From assembly GCF_037055355.1 (NCBI RefSeq), contig NZ_CP146350.1, positions 2,627,001 to 2,691,000 on the forward strand: a DNA stretch of 64,000 nt, given 5' to 3'. The notes below the pieces were generated by a model, which saw only the letters and a program-made list of their open reading frames with translations, had not been told where the DNA came from and did no database searches. This document shows positions 7,838-15,907 of the stretch, piece by piece. How positions within the stretch are numbered: position 1 is the first letter of the stretch; each line of letters begins with the position of its first letter. The stretch is from Streptomyces sp. DG1A-41. Its GTDB lineage: Bacteria > Actinomycetota > Actinomycetes > Streptomycetales > Streptomycetaceae. A program made the translations under genes and the position numbers.

Positions 7838-9196
7838 ATGACACTGTGTGCGATCGAGCCTTCGGCGGGACACGAGGACGACGAGGCCGCGCCGGCAGGA
7901 TGCACGCTCACCGCGGACGGCGCTTACGCCGCGCGCCTCGCGTCGGCCGGCGACTCCTGGTTCCCGGAGCGCTGGACCCTGGACGGCCCCGAGCCGTACG
8001 CGGTCCCCCTGCCCCGCAACCAGCCGGAGGAACCGGGCACCGAGGTACAGCCGATGGGCGACGGGCGGGTCCTCATCCACCGTCTGGTGGCCGGGCGGCA
8101 CGCCTTCTCGCTGCTGTATCCGACCGGGCCCGGCACCGGCGAGCTGCCCCTGGGCGTGGTCGAGTGCCCGGACGACACGGCCCGGCTGCGGCTGCTGCCG
8201 CCCGCCCCCGGCGGCAGGCGGGCGTACGCCCTGGCCGTAGGCCCGCGTTCGACGACGGTGTGGCTGGTGGCGGGCGGCGCCTTCGGGCCCGAGCGGCTGG
8301 CCGAGCTGCCCGGCCGCTGCTCGGGCGGGGTCTGGCTGGACCGTACGGGGCGGCTGCTGGCCCTGGACCGGGAGACCGGCGGGCGCACCAAGGCCGTCGT
8401 GGTGGACCTGGAGCGCGGCGGCGAAGTGTCGCCGCTGCTCCAGATCGCCGCCGACAGCGACGACAGGCTGCTGCTCGCCGACCACGACAGCGGGCTGCTG
8501 ATCGTCCGCTCGGACGCGCCCTCCCCGGGGCAGGACCGGCTGGGCTGGGGGGTCCTCGGCAGCACACTGCCGGTGCGCTTCCCGGAGTGCCTGAGGCTGC
8601 GGGGCTGCACCCTCACGCCGTTCGCGATCCAGCCGGGGCAGATGCTGACGCCGGAGAGCTGTGCGGTGGCGCTGCGCGTCGACGGGCCGCGCGGCAGCTG
8701 GGTCGGCGTGTGGCGGCCGGCCGAGCGGCGGGTGCACCATCTCCCGGCGCCCGAGGGGTGGCTGGCGGGCACCGGGCTGTGGACGCCGGACGGGGTGCTG
8801 CGTCTGCCGTACGCGACGGAGGCCGTGCCGTGCGGCGTGGCACAGGTGAGCCCGCCCGCGGCCGTACCGCAGGAGCCGGGCGCCACGCCGCCGCACCCGG
8901 GGCCCGGGCAGAGGCCGGACGCCCGAGCCGCTGGCGCGACCCCGACCCCGGGACATCCTCCGGAACCGGCGCCTCCCGCACCGGGCCACCCCCCGGAACC
9001 GGCACACGCGGCTCCGGCACACCCGGCTCCCGAACACCCGGCTCCGGAACACCCGGCTCCGGAGCTCTCGGGGAACCACTCGCAGCAGCCGGTACAACCC
9101 GCCTCACCAGCCGACCCCCCTCACCCCCCGGCGCCCTCCACCCCACGCCCGGTCCCGTTGCAACAGGCGCCATTGGGACGGCTTGTAACGAACTAG
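7838..9196 (+). CDS. Hypothetical protein, beta-propeller-like with proline-rich tail
   Basis: A 452-aa protein of unknown function. I choose the ATG at 7838 (GGAGGTGA nine bases upstream) over an earlier in-frame ATG. Residues 1-345 are rich in short beta-prone blocks with Gly-Trp and Asp turns (SWFPERWTLDGPEPY, GGVWLDRTGRLLALDRE, DDRLLLADHDSGLLIV), suggestive of a WD- or YncE-like propeller. The last 105 residues are a Pro/Ala/His tail with repeats such as HPAPEHPAPEHPAPE. No signal peptide or membrane helix is obvious. I do not recognise an enzyme motif. Confidence 0.75.
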   Translation: MTLCAIEPSAGHEDDEAAPAGCTLTADGAYAARLASAGDSWFPERWTLDGPEPYAVPLPRNQPEEPGTEVQPMGDGRVLIHRLVAGRHAFSLLYPTGPGTGELPLGVVECPDDTARLRLLPPAPGGRRAYALAVGPRSTTVWLVAGGAFGPERLAELPGRCSGGVWLDRTGRLLALDRETGGRTKAVVVDLERGGEVSPLLQIAADSDDRLLLADHDSGLLIVRSDAPSPGQDRLGWGVLGSTLPVRFPECLRLRGCTLTPFAIQPGQMLTPESCAVALRVDGPRGSWVGVWRPAERRVHHLPAPEGWLAGTGLWTPDGVLRLPYATEAVPCGVAQVSPPAAVPQEPGATPPHPGPGQRPDARAAGATPTPGHPPEPAPPAPGHPPEPAHAAPAHPAPEHPAPEHPAPELSGNHSQQPVQPASPADPPHPPAPSTPRPVPLQQAPLGRLVTN

Positions 9197-9293
9197 TGCC
9201 GGTTCGCGTGGCCGCCTGGATCCGGGGTGCGGGGTGCCGGTTACACTCGCCCGGCTGTAAGAAAGATCATGTTGACGGGGTGAATTCCATCCG

Positions 9294-9497
9294 ATGAGCG
9301 ACGCCGGCACGAACCAGCGCACTTCCCCCAAGGACTGCGACAAGCTCCGTCCAGGGGGGACCCCCACCGTCCAGGCGATCTCCGCCGGCCACGGCCGGCA
9401 CCGTGGTGAGGTCTCCACGCAGGACGGCGAGACGGCTCCGCGCGGCCGCCACCGCAAGCCGGTGGCGGAGACCGAGCAGTCCGAGACGGCGGCCTGA
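9294..9497 (+). CDS. Small hypothetical protein (67 aa)
   Basis: A short, charged, probably disordered protein starting MSDAGTNQRTSPKDCDKLRP. The ATG is preceded by a weak GGGGTGAA. A dyad terminator follows directly at 9521-9558, which supports a real transcription unit. The coding sequence contains a diverged copy of the Streptomyces palindromic repeat (9322-9367, see findings), so part of the protein may be repeat-derived. The function is unknown and it could be spurious. Confidence 0.5.
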   Translation: MSDAGTNQRTSPKDCDKLRPGGTPTVQAISAGHGRHRGEVSTQDGETAPRGRHRKPVAETEQSETAA

Positions 9498-9520
9498 CGG
9501 AACGTCAGGCGGCGGACCGG

Positions 9521-9558
9521 TGACGGTCCTTCCCGCCGCATGGCGGGGAGGACCGTTC
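9521..9558. terminator. Bidirectional intrinsic terminator
   Basis: ACGGTCCT at 9523-9530 pairs with AGGACCGT at 9549-9556. The stem continues inward through CCCGCC/GGCGGG around a short GCAT loop. It sits between the 67-aa gene on the plus strand and the convergent SDR gene, so it can serve both. There is no long T run, as is usual in Streptomyces. Confidence 0.65.
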
Positions 9559-9566
9559 CGTGTCTC

Positions 9567-10547
9567 TCACCTGCGTCCGAGCCCCAGCACCTCCGCCGCC
9601 GCGAACGTCTCCCCCGCAGGCCGGTCCGCGTAGTACGGCCCGAGGACGGCCTCCAGTTCGTCGTACGTGAAGGTGTCCTGCTTGCTGTCGAACCGGGCGG
9701 CGACGCGCGGCCGTTCGACGACGGCCACCATGCCGCCGTGCACCACGAGGAGCTGTCCGTTCACATGGGCGGCGGCGGGCGAGGCCAGATAGCCGACGAG
9801 CGGGGCGACGTGCTCGGGGGCGAGCGGGTCGAGGCCGTTGCCGGAGGGCTGTTCGACGCCCGCGAAGACGTCCTCGGTCATCCGGGTGCGGGCGCGCGGG
9901 CAGATCGCGTTGGCCGTGACGCCGTACTTGGCGAGGGCGAGGGCCGTGGAGGTCGTGAGGCCGACGATCCCGCCTTTCGCCGCCGCGTAGTTGGGCTGTC
10001 CGGCGGAACCGGCGAGGAACGCCTCGGAGGAGGTGTTCACGATCCGCCCGTACACCGGCTCCCCGGCCTGCTTGGACCGCTTCCGCCAGTGGGCGGCGGC
10101 GAACCGGATGGTGTTGAAGTGCCCCTTGAGGTGAACGCGGAGCACGGCGTCCCACTCCTCCTCGGCCATCGAGAACACCATGCGGTCGCGCAGGATCCCC
10201 GCGTTGTTGACCAGGATGTCGAGCTTCCCGAACGCGGCGACGGCCGACTCGACCAGTGCGCGCGCCTGCCCGAAGTCGGAGACGTCGCCGGTGTGCGCGA
10301 GCGCGGCCCCGCCCGCCGCGCGGATCTCGGCGGCGACTTCCTCGGCGGGCCCGGCGGAGGCCTCGCCGGTGCCTCCCCCAAGCTCTCGGCTTCGCTCGAG
10401 CAGGGGGGACCCCCATCGGCCGGGCTGCCCGTAGTCGTTGACGACCACGGCGGCGCCGAGCCGGGCGAGTTCCAGCGCCTCGGCCCGGCCGATCCCGCGA
10501 CCCGCGCCCGTGACGATCGCGGACAGTCCCTGGAGCGGCAGCGGCAT
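9567..10547 (-). CDS. Short-chain dehydrogenase (Hsd4A-like 3-hydroxyacyl-CoA dehydrogenase)
   Basis: A 326-aa SDR oxidoreductase. The NAD-binding GAGRGIGRA (residues 14-22), NNAG, and the catalytic Ser with YAAAK are all present. The C-terminal extension past VVHGG, ending in TFTYDELEAVLGPYY, is typical of peroxisomal-multifunctional-enzyme-type SDRs such as mycobacterial Hsd4A (Rv3502c), which oxidises 3-hydroxyacyl-CoA in sterol side-chain breakdown. About 20 residues after NDYG (GQPGRWGSPLLERSRELGGG) are encoded by a Streptomyces palindromic repeat inserted in frame at 10371-10419. The insertion lies in a surface loop after the second beta strand. It is third in the minus-strand operon with ADH and MaoC hydratase, 11 bases from the ADH. 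Confidence 0.9.
   Translation of the reverse strand: MPLPLQGLSAIVTGAGRGIGRAEALELARLGAAVVVNDYGQPGRWGSPLLERSRELGGGTGEASAGPAEEVAAEIRAAGGAALAHTGDVSDFGQARALVESAVAAFGKLDILVNNAGILRDRMVFSMAEEEWDAVLRVHLKGHFNTIRFAAAHWRKRSKQAGEPVYGRIVNTSSEAFLAGSAGQPNYAAAKGGIVGLTTSTALALAKYGVTANAICPRARTRMTEDVFAGVEQPSGNGLDPLAPEHVAPLVGYLASPAAAHVNGQLLVVHGGMVAVVERPRVAARFDSKQDTFTYDELEAVLGPYYADRPAGETFAAAEVLGLGRR
10371..10419. repeat. Streptomyces palindromic repeat inside SDR gene
   Basis: A unit with CCCCCAAG near one end, a GGCTTCGCTCGAGC core and CAGGGGGGACCCCC at the other end. The same architecture recurs at 34005-34048 and, more diverged, at 9322-9367. It is in frame in the SDR gene and adds about 20 residues. The self-complementary GGGGGTCCCCC ends suggest a small mobile or REP-like element. 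Confidence 0.65.
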
Positions 10548-10557
10548 GGCGGTGTCC

Positions 10558-11634
10558 TCACATCTCGATGCAGGTACGCAGGGCGGTCCCGGTCCGCATC
10601 TGGTCCAGGGCTTCGTTGATGTCGGCGAAGGGGACCCGGTGGGTGATCAGGCCCGCCAGGTCGACGCGGCCCGCGCGCCACAGGGCGATGGTGCGTTCGT
10701 AGGAGCGCAGGATGTCGCCGCCGCCGTACATGGACGGCAGGATCCGCTTCTCGTCGAAGAACAGCTCGAACATGTTCAGCTGGAGGAAGTCGTCCATGGC
10801 GCCCGCGCCGACCACGACGAGGGTGCCGCCGCGCCGGGTGGTGTCGTAGGCGGTCCGGGCCGTGGCGGACTTGCCGACGACCTCGAAGACGTAGTCGAAG
10901 CCCTCGCCGGCGGTGATCTGCTGCTTGGCGTCGGGCAGTTCGCCGGGCGAGACGGCCTGCGTGGCCCCGAACCGCAGGGCGGCCTCCCGCCGGGAGACGA
11001 CCGGATCGACGGCGACGATCTCGGCGGCCCCGCGCAGCCGGGCCCCCTGGATCACGGAGATGCCCACGCCCCCGCACCCGATGACCGCGACGGACGAACC
11101 GGCCTCCACGTCCGCCGTGTTGAGCGCGGCGCCCAGCCCGGTCGTCACCCCGCAGCCGATGAGGGCGGCGATGTCGAAGGGCACGTCGTCGGGTATCGGG
11201 ACCGCGCACCCGGCGTCGACGACCACCTCCTCGGTGAACGTACCGGTGCCTGCCATGCCGAAGACGGCTCCGGCGGGCCGCCTGAAGTTGGGGGTGCCCG
11301 CGTTCATGAACCCGGCGAGGCACAGCTCGGTCTGACCGCGCTTGCAGGCGGGACAGGCACCGCAGGCGGGCAGCCAGCACACGACGACCCGGTCACCGGC
11401 CGTCACGTGGTTGACGTCCTCGCCGACTTCGAGGATCTCGCCCGCCCCCTCGTGCCCGGGCACGAACGGACCGGGCTGCGGCAGCACCCCGCTCATCGCG
11501 GACAGGTCCGAGTGGCACAGCCCCGTGGCGCGCACCCGGATCCGCACCTTGCCGGGTCCGAACCCCACCGCCTCGACGTCGTCGAGGACCTCCAGCTTGT
11601 CCTGGCCGATCTCGTGCAGTACGGCTGCGCGCAT
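10558..11634 (-). CDS. Zn-dependent alcohol dehydrogenase
   Basis: A 358-aa medium-chain dehydrogenase/reductase of the class III ADH type, oxidising an alcohol to an aldehyde with NAD. Catalytic zinc ligands are in GLCHSD and GHEGAG, and the structural-zinc cysteines in CGACPACKRGQTELC. The Rossmann motif is GCGGVGISVIQG. It sits between a MaoC hydratase and an SDR in one operon, which suggests it works on a hydroxylated fatty-acid or sterol side chain, or on the aldehyde/alcohol stage before acyl-CoA formation (inference). It is 60 bp from the hydratase and 10 bp from the SDR. Confidence 0.92.
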   Translation of the reverse strand: MRAAVLHEIGQDKLEVLDDVEAVGFGPGKVRIRVRATGLCHSDLSAMSGVLPQPGPFVPGHEGAGEILEVGEDVNHVTAGDRVVVCWLPACGACPACKRGQTELCLAGFMNAGTPNFRRPAGAVFGMAGTGTFTEEVVVDAGCAVPIPDDVPFDIAALIGCGVTTGLGAALNTADVEAGSSVAVIGCGGVGISVIQGARLRGAAEIVAVDPVVSRREAALRFGATQAVSPGELPDAKQQITAGEGFDYVFEVVGKSATARTAYDTTRRGGTLVVVGAGAMDDFLQLNMFELFFDEKRILPSMYGGGDILRSYERTIALWRAGRVDLAGLITHRVPFADINEALDQMRTGTALRTCIEM

Positions 11635-11694
11635 GGTGCGGCTCCCCTCGGAAGGCCCCCTCAGGCCCTCAGGCCGGCGGAAGGCTCGACTGGC

Positions 11695-12552
11695 TCACGA
11701 GTGCTGAACGATGGTGTCGGCGAGCACGGGCGCGTCCTCGCGTTCCACTGCGCTCACGGCGACCCGGACCTCGCCGTCCAGGCGCCACATGCGGATGCGC
11801 AGCGTCTCGCCCGGGAAAACGACCCCGGCGAACCGGGTGGCATACGAGCGGACCCGGGTCACGTCCCCGTCGAGCAGCGTGCCGACGACCGCCTTGAGCG
11901 TCATGCCGTAGGTGCACAGCCCGTGCAGGATGGGCCGGTCGAACCCGGCGCGCTTGGCGAAGTGGGGGTCGGCGTGCAGCGGGTTCCAGTCCCCGGACAG
12001 CCGGTACAGCAGGGCCTGGTCCTCGCGGACGTGCCGCTCGACGACCCGGTCCGGCTCACCGGCGGGCGGATCGAGCCGCGTGGACGGTCCCCGGTCGCCG
12101 CCCCAGCCGCCCTCTCCCCGGACGTAGATCTGCGCGTCGTTGGTCCACAACGGCCCGTCGCCGTCGGCCACATCGGTCCGCATGACGAGGACGGCCGCCT
12201 TGCCCTTGTCGTACACGGCGGCGATCCGGTTGGTGGCGGTGGCGGTGCCCGTCGCCGGGATGGGCCGGTGGATCACGAGGCTCTGGCCGCCGTGCAGGAC
12301 GCGGGCGAGGTCGACGTCGACGCCTGGCATGGACAGCCCGCCGGTCACCCCGGGTTTGCCGCCGCCGGCGACGGTGGCGAAGCTCGGCAGGACGTGCAGC
12401 CGGGACTCCAGGGTGTAGCGCAGTTCGTCGGGGTCGGTGGCGGGGACGCCCGCGCCGATGCCGAGGTGGTAGAGCTGCACGTCCTTGTGGTCCCAGGAGA
12501 GCTCGTCGGTCCGGGGTTCGGCGGCGAGCGCCTTGGCTGCGTCGATGGGCAT
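11695..12552 (-). CDS. MaoC-type 2-enoyl-CoA hydratase (Hsd4B-like)
   Basis: A 285-aa double-hotdog hydratase. The N-terminus MPIDAAKALAAEP, the block DVQLYHLGIGAG, and the catalytic hydratase-2 motif (YRLSGDWNPLHADPHFA, then RPILHGLCTYG) match the Hsd4B/Rv3538 and 17-beta-HSD4 hydratase domain. The enzyme hydrates trans-2-enoyl-CoA to (R)-3-hydroxyacyl-CoA. I choose the ATG at 12550-12552 (AGGAG six bases upstream); longer open reading runs into the promoter. It is first in the operon, directly behind a perfect KstR-type box at 12631-12648. Confidence 0.92.
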   Translation of the reverse strand: MPIDAAKALAAEPRTDELSWDHKDVQLYHLGIGAGVPATDPDELRYTLESRLHVLPSFATVAGGGKPGVTGGLSMPGVDVDLARVLHGGQSLVIHRPIPATGTATATNRIAAVYDKGKAAVLVMRTDVADGDGPLWTNDAQIYVRGEGGWGGDRGPSTRLDPPAGEPDRVVERHVREDQALLYRLSGDWNPLHADPHFAKRAGFDRPILHGLCTYGMTLKAVVGTLLDGDVTRVRSYATRFAGVVFPGETLRIRMWRLDGEVRVAVSAVEREDAPVLADTIVQHS

Positions 12553-12630
12553 GGAGCTCCTGATCGCCGTGGGAAGGACCTCGGCACGGCCGTCCGCACC
12601 GTCGGCCGCACCGAGGCCGTCTGGGGCTGA

Positions 12631-12648
12631 ACTGGAACGCGTTCCAGT
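12631..12648. promoter_or_regulatory. KstR-type operator upstream of MaoC/ADH/SDR operon
   Basis: ACTGGAACGCGTTCCAGT is a perfect 18-bp palindrome, and its core 12633-12646 fits the published KstR consensus TNNAACNNGTTNNA at every fixed position. It lies 79 bp upstream of the hydratase start, where a repressor would block the promoter. The KstR-like regulator itself is encoded at 26032 in this window. Confidence 0.8.
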
Positions 12649-12828
12649 CCTGCGCCCTCTGTATAGCCCAGGCCCCCACACTTGTGAAGTCTCCTGACGC
12701 CGTGTCAGATCGCGGCAAGGGGGCGGGGCGGCACACCGTACGCCCCACGCCGCCGTGTACGTTGGCCGATGGTCCGCGCCACACGTACACGTACACGGCG
12801 CCGGCAACGGCTGGGGGAAATGGAGCAC

Positions 12829-14043
12829 ATGGCACGCGTCGCCGTCATCACCGCGCCGAACATCGGGTACCGCAACACCGGCATGCTGACCGTCGACTTG
12901 GCGTTCGAGTCCCTGCGGCGGCGGATGACCCCCGAGATCGACGCCACCTGGTACACCCTGCACACGCCGGAGACCGTGCCCCTGCGCGAGTGCGCGCAGG
13001 GCACGGACTTCCCGTTCCGGTTCCACCCCCTGGCCGAGCACCTCGACACGCTCCGCGACCACGACGCGGTGGTCTTCTGGGGCGACTTCCTCCACACCCG
13101 CCACTACCTGGAGCAGGACGCGACGAACCGCCTGCTCGACTTCGGTTTCGCCGAGGACCGTGAGGCGGCACGGAGCCTGCTGAACCGCACCCTGCTGTTC
13201 GCGGACCAGCCGGACGAGCTCCTGGCGCGGACCCTCAGCTACGGCGGGACGATCCTGCACAACTCGCAGTCCGACTACGAGGACAAGGAGTACGGCCCCC
13301 TGTTCTCACGCCTGGTGACGCGCAGCCGCCGCGTCTGGGTGCGTGACCCGCTCTCGGCGGCGAAGATCGCGCACCTGCGCGGGGACCGTACGACCGACTA
13401 CTTCGGTTCGGACGCGGCGCTGCTGTCCCGCCCGGGCGACCTCGACCACATCCCGACGACGGAATGGTCCCGGGCGGTCCCGGACGGAGGTGCGATCGGC
13501 GTGTTCCTCGGTGCCCGTACGCCGATCCCCCAGTGGCTGCCAGCCTTCTGCCAGGACCTGTCCGAGCGCCTTGGCGCCCCGCTCGAATGGCTGCCCTGGT
13601 TCGACCGGGACATCCCCGCTCCGGTCGGCCACATCGCGCCGCGCCCGGGGCGGCACACCATCGGCGACCTGGTGGGCGTGCTCCCCCGCTACCGCCTGGT
13701 CATCACGGACACCTACCACCTGTCCGTCAACGCCTGGGGCGCCGGCACCCCCGCGCTGTGCGTCGGCGCGCCCGAGCCGACCCCCAAGACCCACGACGAC
13801 TACCTGACGCTGAGCGATGTGAAGAAGCACGTCTTCCACATGGCCTACGACGCGACGGACTTCTACCTGTCCACCCAGGAAGGGCACGGGCAGAGCACCG
13901 ACCGGCTCGTCCAGCTCCTGGAGGACGGTGGTGCCGAGGCCGTGGCGTCGCGCATCCGCGCTCACGCCGACTACTCGGCGACGGCGTTCACCGAGACGCT
14001 GGCTTCGGTGCTCGACGCGCCCCGCCCCACCCTCGGCCCGTGA
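12829..14043 (+). CDS. Polysaccharide pyruvyl transferase family protein
   Basis: A 404-aa protein with the PS_pyruv_trans fold, a family that adds ketal pyruvate to sugars. It opens ARVAVITAPNIGYRNTGMLT, carries the mid-domain VWVRDPLSAAKIAHL and the C-terminal nucleotide-pocket-like segment YRLVITDTYHLSVNAWGAG. No signal peptide is seen, so it acts in the cytoplasm. I choose the ATG at 12829 over an in-frame ATG at 12820 and an upstream start rich in arginine; both ATGs are possible. It is a monocistronic unit whose substrate cannot be inferred from neighbours. Confidence 0.75.
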   Translation: MARVAVITAPNIGYRNTGMLTVDLAFESLRRRMTPEIDATWYTLHTPETVPLRECAQGTDFPFRFHPLAEHLDTLRDHDAVVFWGDFLHTRHYLEQDATNRLLDFGFAEDREAARSLLNRTLLFADQPDELLARTLSYGGTILHNSQSDYEDKEYGPLFSRLVTRSRRVWVRDPLSAAKIAHLRGDRTTDYFGSDAALLSRPGDLDHIPTTEWSRAVPDGGAIGVFLGARTPIPQWLPAFCQDLSERLGAPLEWLPWFDRDIPAPVGHIAPRPGRHTIGDLVGVLPRYRLVITDTYHLSVNAWGAGTPALCVGAPEPTPKTHDDYLTLSDVKKHVFHMAYDATDFYLSTQEGHGQSTDRLVQLLEDGGAEAVASRIRAHADYSATAFTETLASVLDAPRPTLGP

Positions 14044-14049
14044 CCGGCA

Positions 14050-14285
14050 GTCCCATCGGCGTACTGCTCGCGTAAGACCAGGGAATGCCGCGCGGTGCGC
14101 TCGCGCTGCTGCTCGGGATGGAGGACGGCATCGAGGTCGTCTCCCAAGTCGGGGCCGTGACGCGATCCTGGACGCGGCCCTCGCCCACCGCCCCGACGTC
14201 GCTCTCCTCGACATCGAACTCCCGGGAAAGAGCGGCCTGGACGCCGCCGCCGACCTGCGCGCCCGGGTGCCGTGTCGGCGGCGCT
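14050..14285 (+). pseudogene. Decayed LuxR-type response regulator receiver domain
   Basis: The receiver domain of a response regulator can be read with errors. The frame beginning IGVLLA hits TAA where the first acidic-pocket Asp should be, then continues DQGMPRGALALLLGMEDG. After a one-base loss near 14151 it resumes in another frame as GRDAILDAALAHRPDVALLD and IELPGKSGLDAAADLRARVP. The phosphoacceptor Asp in LLDIELPG is present. The sequence stops there, with no HTH output domain, against the end of the convergent MFS gene. This is a real remnant rather than a single sequence error. Confidence 0.65.
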
Positions 14286-15710
14286 ACCGCTCGCCTGTCC
14301 TGCGGGGCAGCCACACCCACATCAGCACCACGCCGGCCCCCAGCACCCCGGCCCCCACCCGGAACGCCAGCGCATACCCCTCCGTCAGCGCCGCCGGCGT
14401 CGCGCTCCCGGCCGACCGGGCCGCCGCGAGGGTGGACAGGACTGCCAGGCCCAGGGAACCGCCCATCGTGCGGGAGGTGTTGACGAGGCCGGACACCAGC
14501 CCGGCCTCCTCGGGCGCCGCCCCGGACGTGGCCAGGGAGGCCAGCGGGGTCGCCGCCAGACCCGCGCCGAGCATCATCAGGACTCCCGGGACCAGGATCG
14601 TCGTCACGTACGCGCCCTCGGGGGTCATCGTGGACTGCCAGGCGAAACCGGTCACGGCGACCAGCGTGCCGAGCGCCGCCACGTTCCGCGGCCCACCCCC
14701 CGCATGAGCCGGGGCGCGAGCTTGGAGCCGAGGATGACGGCAAGGGAGCTCGGGACCAGGGCGAGTCCGGCCTCCAGCGGGGTGTAGCCGAGGACGTTCT
14801 GCGCGTACAGGGTCATGAAGAACCACATGCAGAACATGGCGGAGCCGCACAGGAACATCGCCACGTTCGCCGACGACACCGAGCGCAGCCGCAGCAGCCC
14901 GAGCGGCATCAGCGGACTCCCGCTCCGGGCCTCGACCGCGAGGAACAGCCCGAGCAGCGCGAGTCCGGCGAGCAGCGGCAGCAGGGTGGCCGTCGCCGTC
15001 CAGCCCGCCGCCTCCGTCTGGGAGATGCCGTAGGCCAGCGTGCCGAGCCCGCCCGTCACCAGCAGTGCGCCCGGCAGGTCGAGCCGCCGCCCGTCCCCGG
15101 CCCGGCCCTCGGTGAGGAACCAGGCGGCCGCGCACAGCACCACAGCCCCCACGGGCACGTTGATCAGCAGCACCCACCGCCACGACAGCGTCTCCACCAG
15201 CAGCCCGCCGACGAGGCCGCCCGCCGCGCCACCGCCGGCCCCGACCGCCGTCCAGGTCCCGATGGCCCGGGCCCGGGCGGCACCCTCCGGCACCGAGGCG
15301 GTGAGGATCGTCAGCGTCGAGGGCGCCAGCACCGCCGCTCCGAGCCCCTGCGCGGCCCGCGCCACCAGCAGCTGCCAGTCGTCCTGCGCCAGCCCGCCCG
15401 CCAGCGAGGCCAGGGTGAACAGGCCGAGCCCGACGAGGAACATCCGCTTGCGGCCGTAGAGGTCCCCGGCCCGCCCGCCGAGCAGCATGAACCCGGCGAA
15501 GGCGATGGAGTAGGCGTTCACCACCCACTGCAAGCCCTGCTCGCTCAGCCCGAGCCCGGTCCGCATCGACGGCAGTGCCACGTTGACCACGGACACGTCC
15601 AGCACGACGAGGAACTGCCCGGCACACGTGAGGGCGACCACGAGCCAGGTGGGAGGCGCGGTACGGCGAGACGTAGGGGTCGTTTCGGCGGCTTCGAGCA
15701 TGGGTGTCAT
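14284..15710 (-). pseudogene. DHA2-type MFS drug exporter, single frameshift
   Basis: A 14-helix EmrB/QacA-type exporter of about 475 aa once one base is restored. The ATG at 15708-15710 starts MTPMLEAAETTPTS. DHA2 landmarks follow: FLVVLDVSVVNVALPSM in helix 1, GGRAGDLYGRKRMF in loop 2-3 and RAAQGLGAAVLAPSTL. Near 14695 the frame breaks (RLMRGVGRGTW in place of PRNVAALGT), and the C-terminal helices continue in the next frame to 14284. A missing C after GGGTGGGCC would repair it. It is divergent from the MFS gene at 15908. Either a recent pseudogene or a sequencing deletion; I favour the latter. Confidence 0.8.
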
Positions 15711-15907
15711 GCTCTCAACCACTCCACGCTCCTGGCATCGGGATTTCGACCTAGGCCTCACGTGCGGGCCCCGTGGCCCTCCGTTCCCCAAGAAAAGGTC
15801 AAGGTTTCGTTAGAGTGCCAAAGCAACGGAATAGTTGCCTACGCATACGAGGTTCGCACACCACGTATCACGCAACTCCCGATCCCCCGGCCTGGAGGCC
15901 CCACTCA

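Noticed and set aside
9104..9541. Minus-strand frame across the promoter of the 67-aa gene
   Set aside because: No family pattern and it spans a terminator and the opposite-strand gene.
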